From Prunella strophiata (Eukaryota > Chordata > Aves > Passeriformes > Prunellidae), in the NCBI GenBank assembly GCA_036583965.1, contig JAZBQD010000017.1:23656385-23720384 (forward strand): a DNA stretch of 64,000 nt. The letters are read 5' to 3'. Positions 22,360-34,900 of this stretch are shown piece after piece. The notes below the pieces were generated by a model. The model was given only the letters and a program-made list of their open reading frames with translations. It did no database searches and was not told where the DNA came from. The position numbers and the translations under genes were made by a program. Every line of letters starts with the position of its first letter. The stretch's first letter is position 1.

Positions 22360-25105
22360 AAGCTCACAAATGTATAAGAAGTCACAAATAGAGAAAAATA
22401 ATGTGATTTGCAGTTGGTAGTGATAGCTGACAGCATACAGAGTGCTGCTGTCTATTTCTAGAGAACAAAAGATTAATTTTCCCATCCATCACCAGCCTCT
22501 TGCACAGTGTTTCTGTGCTTGGAAACAGATGAGTGTAGAAAGATATAAGTCAGTTACCTATGAAGGATCCCCTGGAATATACAGATTTATTTACTTTCTT
22601 TTCCTATTTTTTTTTATTTCTTCTGCACTTGATAGTTTTCATAGAGACCTCACTAGACAGAGCCATAAAATAAACCAACCATTCAAAAGGAAGCCAGGCA
22701 TAGTATTTTTTGAATGATTGAAAGTGTGAATGAAATCTAATTGTGTGAGCCAAGATAAATTCAGATGAGAAAGTAGTACACACACAGAGACAAAGAATTG
22801 TTGATTATTCTGTTCCAGTAACAAGATGCCTTCTCAACTTTAGGGGGCTGTCTTTGCCTAGTGAAAAAAAGAGTTGAAGAATAGCCATCTGAGGGAACAA
22901 AAAAGATAAAATCAGTGCAGTTCCTTTGTTAAACCAATGTCAGAATGACAACCATCCACTCTGTTGCAGCCATGAAATGTTTGAGCTTAGTACAATCCAC
23001 AGCAGACATAGCAGGTCTACTGGAATACAAGCACCCCTTCTCCCTGTGGGTTTGCAGTCCCATGCAACATACTAAACAAGAAACTCAAAACTAGGGCCCA
23101 GCATCTGATATGAATGAAGCAGCAGAATCCACAAGAAATATGCCCACTCCATGTGCAAGCCTGCTGGAGCAGAGCTGGGAGACTGGAGCAGCCTTCACAC
23201 CGAGTGTCCTGCATGTCTGTCAGGTCTGAGGTCAGCATTTGCTGTGGGTGGAAGAGCAAAGCCTCAGGCACCCTAAGTTCAGTGAGCAGTCCTCTTGGTG
23301 AGGTGACTGTGAGGTGGCCAGAGAAGGGGCTGTATCCCCAGGGACTGCAGAACAGTTCTGGGCTGTAGCTGTCCTATATGCCTCCTCCTGAAGTCAGAGG
23401 CACCTTTATCCCAGAGTTGGCAGCAGAAGGGTATGAGGGATCCCCCAGGAACAAGCAGTGGCTGATGAAAAATCATTTGGAGATACAATTTCCCATACCT
23501 TTTGTTGCTCCTGTGGTGTTTGTGCTCGACTTTCACTTCCAGAGAAGCACAAGCTAAGGCAACAGGTCTTAATTTCTCTTTTCAGTGGACAAAACAAGCC
23601 ATAACAGAAGCTGGTTCATCTTGGCTACAGATACCTGTGGTTTTTTTTCCCTCTAGTTTCAAGTGGACTGATATTAATGAATTTCCCTTGACTTTAGGAC
23701 TGATTGTTTTCTTAGAGAAAGAGATACAAACATTTAGAAAACATGAAAGATACCTCTAGATCTTCAGGATTAGTGCTACTCACAAAAAATCTTCAGTTCT
23801 CCAGCTTCCAGAAAACAGTGTAATTAGTAGTGTGGAGAAATACATAATTTTTACTTAAGTTGCTCAGCTTCTCTCTGCTTTTGATTTGTTTTCATATGTA
23901 AACAGGATTTATTAATTCATCCTTTGTCTACGAACGTTCCCGGTAACTTCTTTACCCCAGTCATCATTTTCAATCACCTTTGACACAGATGTTGTAGATC
24001 ATTAAACCCCTACAGGTTTTGCAAAAATAACTGTGGCATTGAGGACTGAGCAGCTGTAAATTCCCCCTTTTCAGGGGAAAGACTAAAGTATGGACTAGTG
24101 TTTCCACACCAGATGAAAATAACAATTTTTTTAGACAAACAACTGTCTAACCACAGGACACAAAACTAAAGTCACAGAGGTACTTCTGGCACAGAGAGCT
24201 GCTTCCTAGGGTGTATTTTCTCCTTCCTCACAGGAGGAGATGACACAATAAACTGTAGCAACACCACTGCAGTTTAATCACAGCTCTTTAAATGGTAGTT
24301 GTTTTTCTTAGGATCTGAAAAAATACACAAATAAACAAACAACAAATTTGCTGTTTATTACTTAGTGGCTATGAAAGAACATGGGGTCTTTTTCCACTAG
24401 GGTTTTGGGGAGAATTCAGATATAGTTCTTGAAGCTGAATTTAAAAACTCAAAACAAACAAAAATCAAAAAAATTGATGATCTTCATTATGATTTTTGCA
24501 CATGTGGATACTGCATAATACATTTAAATTAAATAGTTTAGAGAAAACTACCACTCAGTTATGATTAACCTCAACTCCTGGATTAGTCCCTTTCTCCTTA
24601 CTTGCCAGACCCCACAGATCTCCATGCTTGTAAACTTTTGCTCCATGGGGCTTGTACACTGAGAATAAACTCATTCAGACTGCTCCCAAACTCTCTGCTC
24701 CTTCCCCTGCCAGATAAGTGAAACTGAAATCTCTCTCCCCCTTGTACAAAGGCAGCAAGACATTCATGACCCTACTCAACATCAGGTACATCAAAAGGTC
24801 TCCTTTACCCACTCACCTCACTGGTGAAGTGCAATAATGGAGAAAGCACAGTAGTTCTGTGATCCAAATATTTTTCTATTTGCTGTATTGAAAATAAAAC
24901 TCCACCTGCTTTCCTTCTTGCCAGCATCTCCATGCACTGTAACACTTTTTTTTTTTTTTAATGGGATGTGCTTAGAACTGCTCTATTGTTACCATAATAT
25001 ATTAATTTAATCAGCTTTTAAGTAAGCCAATTCTTAATACAGATTAGACCTAAATATTAATTAAGTGATGTAGCTTAGACATGTCTTTTTGCAGGAAACG
25101 GTACA

Positions 25106-25113
25106 ATGCAAAT
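25106..25113 (+). promoter_or_regulatory. Octamer motif ATGCAAAT
   Basis: Exact match to the POU-factor octamer in AT-rich sequence with TAATTAAG nearby (about 25057-25064). One such octamer is expected by chance in a window of this size, so its worth depends on whether the surrounding stretch is conserved. Confidence 0.25.
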
Positions 25114-27560
25114 GTTAATACTTCTCAATATGTATTCTTAGCTGATAAATTATATATTTTTCCTGCTGAATTTCATGAATCAGTGTAGTTTTTTTCTCTA
25201 TTTCCCTTTTTTTCCCCATAAGTAAGAACATAAACTCATTGTCTTTTTTGACTGGGTAGTCTAAGCACCTTGCATTTGACTGGAAACAACATAAGTAAAA
25301 AAATAATCAGTCTGTCTTAAGAGAGGTTCCAAATTCTCTGGTGTTCTGTGTTTGACATAGCCCTTTCTTTCACTGTCTCCAGGATTTATTTCCTGCTATT
25401 CCACTAGTTTATATTCTTATTGTATTTGCTATGTTTCAGGCTTTTTTAAGATGAACATAAATTACAGTATTATTGTGCAAAAAAATTGAAGTTAAACATT
25501 TCTTCTAAAGCCTAGAGTATCAAGGCAAATATTTTCAACCCTTACATCTCTCTACAGGTATTGTTGAATTATTTGCCTGTTATCCATCACAACCAAAAGA
25601 AATATAAGTGATTTAATGCTTAAAGGGAAGAATTCTCATTGATAATGAAGAGGAAAAAGAAATAAGGCTACTTGATCTCTTCATATTCTCAACATCTGGA
25701 CAGAAAATGATAACATCTCATCCCTCTGCTATGTGGTGATGTCTCACAAACTTTTCTTCCCTCTTTGAGGGCATTTTCAAACCTTTGTTTGCTAGAGTCC
25801 TTCAGCGTAAGTTATTGTTTGTTTGTTCATAGTCTCCCCTGTCTTTGGAAAAGCTTGGAAAGAGTGAAATCCATTCTGCAGTCCCACGAAGGACTGAGAC
25901 CATATCAGAGGCACTCACAGGGGCTCAAGTCTTCTAAGTGTTACTCAGGCCATCAACCAGGTGCGTAAGGGGCCCACGAAGAGACTACGTGGCATTTTCT
26001 AAGTGAAAATTAAAATACCAATCAACAATCAGGCAGAAGGTCAGAGGTGGGCTGTAACCTACTGCAGCTGTAAAATAATCCATGCCTGTTGCTAGATCCC
26101 TCAAAAAACCTACAGCAATAGTTTATAACACAAGCAACATCTCATACTTCTGGCCCAAGACCAATCCACCCGGCTGAAACTCACACTTCCTTTTTTCCTG
26201 TGAACTCACCCATTCCTGGTACCCACTGTTTCTTGGTAGAAAGAACAGACTGAAACCTTTCCCCTCCCAAACTAGACAGTCTACTCCTACTTGGAAAATA
26301 CAGAAATTTTATTTATATATAGGCAAGAAAATATAGATACACACATATATGTGTATATAAAAAGAGATATTTACCCGTTTGAAAATTTTTATGTTTTTAA
26401 ATAGAATTTCATATTGACATCACTGTACAGAGGGAACTTTATGAATGCCTTGAGAAAATCAGCAAGCCAAAACAATTAAGTCTGAAATTTGACTGTAATA
26501 TTAAAATGACTGTTCAAATTTAGAACACCTAAAACCATGTGCTATAGGTAACTATATCAGATTTGAACACATGCCTGACCCTTGCTCTTTGAGTGTACTT
26601 GTTCTTCAAACAAGCTGCAGTTGAAACTTTTCTAGCAGGGACCTCAATGTAAGCCCTTTGAAATAATCAGTATTAAACCAGCATCTGCTTAGTGACATAA
26701 TGCTTAAGTAGCATAAACTCTGTTAATGTAGCTGCTTAGACTTCAGAGGTGGCACAGTATCAGCTTGATAGAAATTAGGAAGCCAGATTTTTTTTGTTGT
26801 TGTTGAAAGGCTTTACAAGATAACTGCTCAAGGCTTCTGAAAATAGTTTTTTGACTCTCCATATAGTAATCATTTGTGGTGTTTTATTGACTCCTTACTG
26901 CCATTTCTATTTAGCTTGGAAACAGAAATCTAGGTTTCAGAAAATGATGCTGATATACAGCATAATTAAATGTGAGCTTCACATTCATGCCAAATTTTCA
27001 AAACCACAACAGCAACAACTACAGCTGGACTCAGAGAATAAAAACAAGTCAGAATTTGAGATTCTTTAGTAACTCAGCTGAGTACATTAGCTACATACTT
27101 TTGTGACAGTAAGGTCACTAGGAGAACCATATAAAAGAAAATATGAGGAAATTCAGTTTAAGAAAAAAAATGTTACTAGTATAGAACAAGTGTTGCACAT
27201 TGGTGAGTCCCACACTTCATTTTTTTCATATGTCACTGACACTTCACAAAAGCAGCTGTGACTGAGGACAGGATTTTCACTCTAAATTATTCATCTCAGG
27301 AGGATTTTAGCAGGTGTAATGTATCTAAGAACTTTTATTGGTACTTAAAGAACTGTTAAAGCAGAAAATAAAAGTCACTGTCAACACTTGGAAGGCCAGA
27401 GATGAGAAAACTTCAAATGGTGTAAAAAAAATTGCTGGAATCTGTATGTTTGAATAGAGCTGAAACTAATAATCAATGGGTATTAGCAGGACATTTTAGA
27501 AAGTGTAATAAAACATTTGTCATTTCATATGCTGCCATAACTCTGTAACAGTCTACTGAC

Positions 27561-27627
27561 AAATAAAAACAAAACAAAACAAAACAAAAACAAACAAACA
27601 AACAAAACGACAACAACAACAAAAAAC
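27561..27627. repeat. (AAAAC)/(AAAC)/(CAA) low-complexity tract
   Basis: Ordered series of AAAAC, then AAAC, then CAA units with a single G inside. It is strongly A/C on the plus strand. Confidence 0.95.
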
Positions 27628-28236
27628 TCTCATTGTCTTTACATGCTGAGATAATTATTAAATTAGCAATGGGCTTAATTAATTAATTATTTGTGCTCCT
27701 TGCCTTTGCTTGCAAATATATTCTTTTTTCTTTCATGTGTTGGCCCCTTAGGGTTAAACAAAATGTTTGTAACCTGAAGTAGCTGCAAGATAGAGTTGTG
27801 TTGAGTTCTTTCACTGATTACAAAACCAAAGAAAAAAGGCAATGTTACGAATTCCTGTTTATTCTTGGTTGGAGGTTGGTACAGTTACAGGCTTACTTAC
27901 ATTGATGGTTGTTTGCTTTTGCTAAAGATGTTTCTCTGTAAAGTGGGATACTCTGGTTATGGGAAGTTTAGTGAAAGAAGATCTGTACTAAGCACTCTCT
28001 GTGCAACCACATATAGAGGCTGAGGGGCTAGATTTGGCTCTGGAGTTACCAGGAATCACAAACTAGGGAAGGTAAAAGTCCTTCATTTTTATTTACTGTC
28101 TGAGGTAAATCATTACCAAAGCTTTCATTGTTAACAACAAGGCAGAGTCTGTAAGGAAGGGGCCACATTAAAAAAACTGTCAAAATAAATGTTGTTTTGG
28201 TGATGATGGCCTCTTTCATACCTTTTCAGACCACAG

Positions 28237-28284
28237 TCATAGAATCATAGAATCATAGACTCATAGAATCACAGAATCACAGGA
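28237..28284 (-). repeat. Six-unit CR1 terminal octamer array
   Basis: Units in order are TCATAGAA, TCATAGAA, TCATAGAC, TCATAGAA, TCACAGAA, TCACAGGA on the plus strand. On the element's own strand this is the ATTCTATG-type tail that CR1 reverse transcriptase uses for priming. Confidence 0.95.
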
Positions 28285-28320
28285 TTATATAAAGGCTTGG
28301 GTTAGAAAGAACCTTAAAAA

Positions 28321-28551
28321 TCATCTAATTTCAACCCAACCTTCCACTAGACCAGCTTCTTCAAAATCCCATCTAACCTGGCCTTGAACACTCCCAGGGA
28401 TGGGAAAAATGTCTCTGGTCAACCTGTTCCAGTCTTTCCCCATCCTCACAGTAAAGAATTTCTTCTTAATAGCCAATCTAAACCCATTCTTTTCCAGCTG
28501 AAAGCCATTATCCCTTGTCCTATCACTACAGGCCCTTACCCAAAGTCCCAC
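28321..28551 (-). pseudogene. CR1 ORF2 C-terminal relic
   Basis: The minus-strand frame of 76 codons contains RTRDNG at residues 11-16, KKKFFTVR ending at 36 and DWNRL at 40-44. These fit the very C-terminal block of CR1 ORF2 (RTRxNG ... FFTVR ... WNRLP). The methionine that opens it is internal to the ancestral protein and not a true start. The sequence upstream continues the element but in broken frames. There is no reverse-transcriptase core. Confidence 0.75.
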
Positions 28552-30495
28552 TCCAGCTTTCCTGCAGGCCCTCTTTAGGTATTGGAAGGCTTGCTGTAAG
28601 GTCTCCCCAGTCTTCTTTCTCCAGACTGAAGAACCCCAAGCCTTTCAGCCACAGGAGGTGCTCCGTACCTTTGATCATCTTGGTGGCTCTCCTCTGGACT
28701 CACTCCAGCAGGTCTGTGTCCTTCCTGTGCTGGGACCCCAGAGCTGGATGCAGGGTTCCAGGTGGGCTCTCACCAGAGCAGAGGGGCAGAATCCCCTCCC
28801 TCCCTGCTGCCCACGCTGCTTTGGATGCAGCCCAGGACACGTTTGGCTCTCTGGGCTGTGAGTGCTCATGGCTGGGTCATGTCCAGCCTCTCACCCACCA
28901 GCATTCCCCAGTCCTTCTCACAGGGCCGGTTTCAATCCATTTTCTACCCAGTCTGTGTTGTTTATGGTTGGAACTGTCCCCACCCAAGTGTAGCATCTTG
29001 CACTTGCCATTTTTGAACTTCAGGAGGCTTGCAGAAGTTCATACCTCTCAAGCCTATCAAGGTCCCTCTGGGTGTTGTCCCTTCCCTCCAGCACATCAAC
29101 TGCGGTGTCATCTGTTCGGTGTCATCCATCCACCATAAAATTAGTAAACCAACTGACCTGAAGTACTTCTCTAAATTTGTCACCTAAAGCTGGAGCCTGT
29201 TCCAAACAAGATTATAACCCAATTCACTGTCTGCAGTACAAGGTGCTATGTAAAATGAACCCAGATAAAAATTACAAACTAGTTTTACTTTAGGTTTGGG
29301 CTAAAATAATAGAGAACAGGAAAATTAAGTAAGCCTGATATTCAAGCTTATAATATAGAAATGTGGGACTTCATTTTTTCTGACAATTTGTAATCTACTC
29401 TACATAACAAAAATTTAGATAAATTTCTGTAAATAGACAAAAAAAAAAAAATCCCAGATATGATTTCATGAATCTAGCCCTCTCCTTGACAGTCCTTCCT
29501 GCTTCTTCTCTTTCAGAAGTAGTTTTAATTTTCTATTTAAGAGAATTTAATTTTTACTATTTCATTCTCTGTTTGCTCCTTAGTGCCTCCATCTCCTGCC
29601 TACAATTTACCAATTCCACATGAAAAGCAATTTCACTCTGATAAATCACACCACCTAACTCTTATGCAGCAATTTTCTTCTGCAGACCTGCAACAGCTGT
29701 ACAAAAGGAAGAAAGTTTCAGTACTGAGTTTGTGTGAATTACACAGGGGAAAAGCACAGTACACAGTTTATGTAAGCAAGTAATGGAAGGAAGGGGTCAT
29801 TTGTCCTGTCTCCTTTCACACCAGGAATTACTTTTTATAATACTGCTTTCATGTAATTTATCTGCAGATGGTTTCATTGTGCCAAGAAATAGAAAGTTTG
29901 CAGGGAGGTTGTTGGAATATATTGTTCATGTCACCCACGTGGTAACCTTATCTGGCTCTCTATTCACCCTTTCCTAATACTTTTACAGTGTTCTGTATAA
30001 CAGTTCTTCATTATTGATGCTTATTTTTTTGTCAGTGTAAAGATAACTCTTTCTTCCATTAAAGAAATCGTGAAGTTCTCATCTGATCTAGCTGCACGAA
30101 TTTTTTGGTGTGTTTTTGCAAGTTCTGGTGAGGGGCCAAATGGGGACATATTCATGGGCTGGCAAATATTGCTGGGGGTGTTTGCTCGCCTCTGTTGGAT
30201 GTAGACCTAAAGCACACGTGTACTTTTTGAATGTTGGGTCTTTAAACTATCCCCAGAGGTCGCTATTCCCAAGACTCTCCCACTGCCACTGATATTCTCT
30301 GTGCTTTTCTAGATCAGCAGTCACTTTTTAAGTAAGACAAAATACAGTTCCAGGGAAAGGATATGGTTCTAATAGCCACACTGCAGCCAGAAAGAACAGG
30401 AAAATGCCTCACTGCTCTGTGAAGTGACACTTCTCCACAAGAAACTTTATGAATTGACACATTATTTCAGCATCATTCCGCAAAATCTGCAGATG

Positions 30496-30537
30496 ATTAC
30501 TAAATTAGTAATTTAGCGTTAAAATTAATGCTAAATT
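30496..30537. repeat. Two overlapping AT-rich palindromes
   Basis: ATTACTAA-A-TTAGTAAT (30496-30512) is a perfect 8-bp inverted repeat around one base. It overlaps a second inverted repeat with 13-base arms at 30510-30522 and 30525-30537 (one mismatch, 2-base spacer). Together they make 42 bases that can pair with themselves in two ways. Confidence 0.9.
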
Positions 30538-31891
30538 ATACAAAACTATTATCATTTTCACTCCTCACATCTATGGAATAGTTGGAAATCCTAATTGCAA
30601 ATCAATTTTTGCTCCAGTCACAGGTCTGCACCCAGCAGAGCAGAATGCATCTCTGATCTTTTTTCCAGTCACTCCTCATTCTGCCACCTACAAAGAACCA
30701 GCCTGGGAAGGGGAAATGCCTTGCTCTTCCATACAAATTGTGCAGCTGTCTGCCTTTGGTTCTCCTTTAATAGACTACCAAATGTATCACTTATCCCCAA
30801 CAGATTTAGGGGTTACAGCATCTGTTGTGCCTAAGTAGAAGTGACTGAAGAACATGATTTCACTGACAACCAACAAAGACAAGTCTAAATCTCATGATCA
30901 TTATTTTTTTCCTACTATATTATCAAATCCTTGCATATCAAATAATTCTGACAGAATCTGTACTTTTCCTACAGAAAATAAAGCTGTTAATTGTGACTAG
31001 ATAACAGTTATGGTGGTTTTGCCTGGGAAATATTTTAGCCATAAAGACAGTTCCTTGTACAGGTCTAAAAAGAGCTTTCATTGCCAGACTCAGATGTTTA
31101 TTTCAGTTCAGCTCCAAAATAAAGGTTTTCACTTGCTGCATTTTGTCAAGTTCATTGTGTTTATGTGAGTCAGTGATCAAAAGGACCCATAAAGATTAAA
31201 ATTCTGATATTAAAAGAGTACTCTTATGTTGTAGCATATAAGGTCATGGACAAACACAAACTATTAGTTTGACATTAAGTTTAAACAGGGAAATGCCAAA
31301 TGATTGAAGTTTATTTGCTGAAGATGAAGGAGGAAGAATGTGTGTGGAGACGAGCATTTAAAATGTAAAAACACAATTCCTGTTTTTTTTAATTTAGAAT
31401 ATTTTGAACATTTTGTCATGTCCTGTCTGAGTCTGTCAGGAATGCCTAGAGTGCACACAACAGACATGCAGGCTTCTCCTTCACTCATTCAGTCAGAGAG
31501 CTGCTCAGCCCCATTCACTGAGCCCAAGAGAGTCCAAGATACGTCTTCGATGGGAGATCAGATCAAGGTCCTAAAATCTGTGTAGTGTTATTGGCAGCTT
31601 CTCTGTGCTTTATGGCTATACTTAGTCAAATAAATTTGGTGGAATTATGTCAACTGTGTATAAATTTCAGTTGCTCTCATTGCTTAGACAGCATAAAAAT
31701 CTTCCAGGTGGAAATTTGTCCAACAAACAACTTCTGCAGAATGTTTCAGCCTCAGAGGAAGCGTATATTTTCTTGCATTATATTTTGTTGCCTTATCATG
31801 TAATATTCATGGGCTCTGTGATTTCTTCCTCAAACCCTATTTTTGGTTCTAGATAGAAAAAAGGGACCAGTTTTCTTACATTACAGTTTTG

Positions 31892-31928
31892 ATTTCTTTC
31901 TTTCTTTTTTTTTCTTTTTTTCTTCTCA
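31892..31928. repeat. TTTC-rich pyrimidine tract
   Basis: Mostly T with regularly spaced C, including three TTTC units. It is purine-free over more than 30 bases. Confidence 0.85.
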
Positions 31929-34900
31929 CCAATTAGGGCATTAACTATAATCAGGGTTATGGAATTTTGTTTTCATAAGAAATGTTATTTACCCTTTGAA
32001 CTCATCCAGCTTCTCCACAGGATATGCTATTATTGTAATCTCCCATCATATTTTCTAAGAGATGAACACATAGTACCTGTTAATTGACAGAACTAGCTTT
32101 CAAGAAGTCAGAACAGCTTTTGTTGAAGCGTATCAAATGGTGCTTAATTCTCTTTCTGTTTGTCTCACATTTGACCTTGGGCTGAACTTCCTTATTTCTG
32201 AACAGTTTAGTGATCAACCATGTTTCACTCCTTCATCTGCTCCAGTCATTATATACCAGAGACCATTAATCACATTAATCCTGCACTCTGCAGACCTTCC
32301 ATGGGGCATAATTTGTATGAATTTGTTTCATCTGTAGATACTTGACATGGATTGGAGTGGACTCACTGTTTCAGATTCCACCTTACACCATTTATCTGCA
32401 CCCACTGACAGCCCATAATAAATGGCTGTTGTCAGTAAAATAGGCCACGCTCCTCAAGCTGCCAATGCTTTGAATATTTACCCAGCAGAGAAAAACATCT
32501 CTTTCTGAAGTGAAACACTGCTCTGGCCCTAATGAGAGCAGTAGATGAGCTCTGTCAAGCTCTGGATTCTGTTGGAGGCCACCCAAAATGTCCCTCTGAG
32601 AAATGGTTTCTCTGCAACAGTTTTGCTGCCATCACAAACTTCAGCTCTTGACGCAGAGCGAACCTCAACTCTTGTAAGTCTTACCATGGCAGTGATGTTT
32701 GCTGGTCTGGACCATGGCAAGTTTCTACTTGGGCTGCCCCATTTGTAAGTGATGGTTTAGGTGCCATCATTAGTTGAATTCCCAACAGGGAGAGAGAGGA
32801 AAATGGTTAGCAGTCTTTACCTAAAGAAAACATGACAGGCTGTTCAAGAAAACTGCAAGTTTACTCAGTTTTGCCCTGAAAAAAAAAGTTCAAGATTATT
32901 TTCTCTCTTCAGCTCACTGAAGCACACATAGTAAACATGGCAAGAGTGTGTAGTACTACGTATCTGAGTAAGTCTCCTGTTGTGTCCAAATTTAGGCAAG
33001 TAACCACAGGGGACCTTACTTTCTGAGGAGGAAGACATCTTTCTTCCCATTGACGTCACTTGTTACTGTTCTGTCAATATATTGTTATACAATAGCTTTG
33101 TACCTTCTCGTACCTTTTTAGTGTAAGGAAAAACAACCTTCCTGACCCAGTGTTAAAGTTACAAATGACTAATATAACTTTGTGATCTTACTTTGATGCA
33201 GGCTGAGGTTACAAAGTTTCACATCCAAACAAGTTTTAGGTGTTTTCATTTTTATGGACGTGCACCTGAAACTTCTTTTTCTGTTCTTCTTCTATTTTCA
33301 TTGTGATCTGAGGGCTATAATATTAAACACAGCTAAATTGGTTACAAGTAAATATAATTTCAAAAACTCACGATAAATCATCTTTATATACATCAGATTT
33401 CGTGCTGTGTTCTACCTAAAAAAAATATGGAAAAAGTAAATACCTATATTCATGGAAGTGCAACACATTTGATGTACCTTGAGGGGTTGTTAGAGACAAG
33501 CAGCAGTTTGTATGGTGGGAGGATGATGAGAGGAGATCAGGACAATATGTAAAATAGGATGACACAGAAAAAGTTTTGTTCTGCTCTTTTCCTAAAACAC
33601 AGAGTAAAAAGTGCATTCACAATGAAAAGTCATGCAATGAAGGCTTTTTGGTAATGTACCACCTACTTGTGGCTAGTTGTTCTGCAAGCTTGCAGTTGTT
33701 CTGGCATTTTGAGACTGTCATTGTCCAAAGTATACCTAATCTTTCAAGACAGCCAGAACTTGTGAAGGCTGGGACAAACTGAAGAGTTTAGCCCTTCCCA
33801 AGAAAAGGTAGCAGTGTCAGAACATAAGGAAAATGAAGCTGGTTTCATTAGAAAATTACCATATTACATCAGAAAGAGCCCCCTGATTTGTGGTGGTTGC
33901 TCTTGAGCGTAAACAAAAGCAGCCTTGGATTCACCTTACCATCAGTGCTAGGCAGCTGTGGGGAGTGCGTGCTGAACAGATTGCTTGTTAAACAAACACA
34001 CCTGGGAGAGGAAAAGGGAGGAAAATTGTCACTACCCAGCTCTCCCTGCTCCCAGTACTCCCTCAGATCTAACCAAATCCTGTTTACATTTAATTTGGGG
34101 TAGAGGTGGGTTCCTAGATGAGAGATCAATTCGCAATATGAGACTAAGGCAGTTTCTGGACATGCTCTTTGGGCAACACAGCAAGGAGTGCACCCTGTGC
34201 AGAGGCTTGGTTCCCAGTTGTCACTTCTATTTCTCTCATCCCTGGCTGCCAAGGGTTCACCCTGATGGCAGATTAAGCAAAATGGAGGTTAGTAGATGGC
34301 CTACCATGCATCTCAACTCTGTGCTCACTGGCTTTCTGTATGCATCTAATTAGCAAACAGCAATTTACCATGCAAAAGGCTTAGACATTCAATCCTCCAC
34401 ACTCATAACACCATCAAAGACTCATCTTTATCTCAGCCATAAAATCTTATATTGTCACAGCTGTCCTCATTATAAATGATAAGCCCTGATGAACAGTATT
34501 ATTTTGCTGTTATGTTTGTGATTATTAAGCCACTCACTAATAATATAAATCCCTTTTCTCATTGTGCTTATGCTGATGAAATATTTCTATTATATATATT
34601 CTTGAAAAATACGAAATCACCCTAAAGTTTAGGAAACATTAAAAATCAACCACATGGATATCAGCTAGGTAATAAAAGCAATCTACAAATGCCAAAACTT
34701 AATAATTGGAATGATTGCAGAACTCTAAGGTACCTCAAAATGCGGTAATGTAATCAAAAACTAAAAACACAACTGAAAAAAAAAAAAAAAGTTACAGCAA
34801 TTTACAAGACATTAAAACCCTACATGATGACTGCATTGTTTACATTTTAGGTGTTAAAATGTTGATAACATGATGACTTACTGGTAGCAAGATTGTACAG

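Larger units (their letters stand above)
22336..28236. other. AT-rich unique DNA, no gene seen
   Basis: Holds a 16-bp palindrome at 22344-22359, a GC-richer patch at about 22980-23560 with overlapping ~85-codon frames on both strands that I cannot assign, 14 T at 24946-24959, and an AT-rich complex stretch at 25000-25180 with an exact octamer ATGCAAAT at 25106-25113. The AAAAC tract at 27561 is listed separately. No protein-coding exon is recognised. Confidence 0.5.
28237..29140 (-). mobile_element. CR1 LINE, 5'-truncated, with a long octamer tail
   Basis: The 3' end lies at the left and shows six consecutive octamers (TCATAGAA and one-base variants) from 28237 to 28284, a long tail for CR1. 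The CR1 3' UTR and ORF2 end follow, and similarity fades near 29130-29190. The sequence differs clearly from the copy at 21.3 kb, so the two come from different CR1 subfamilies or different times. The long plus-strand frame across it (28515-29138) is antisense to CR1 and not a gene. Confidence 0.93.

Noticed and set aside
28515..29138. 207-codon plus-strand open frame, the longest in the window
   Set aside because: It lies entirely antisense to the CR1 copy at 28237-29140, whose own coding strand is minus. GC-rich CR1 sequence often leaves such antisense frames open.
33869..34252. 127-codon minus frame
   Set aside because: No recognisable domain and an overlapping 122-codon frame on the other strand; considered chance.
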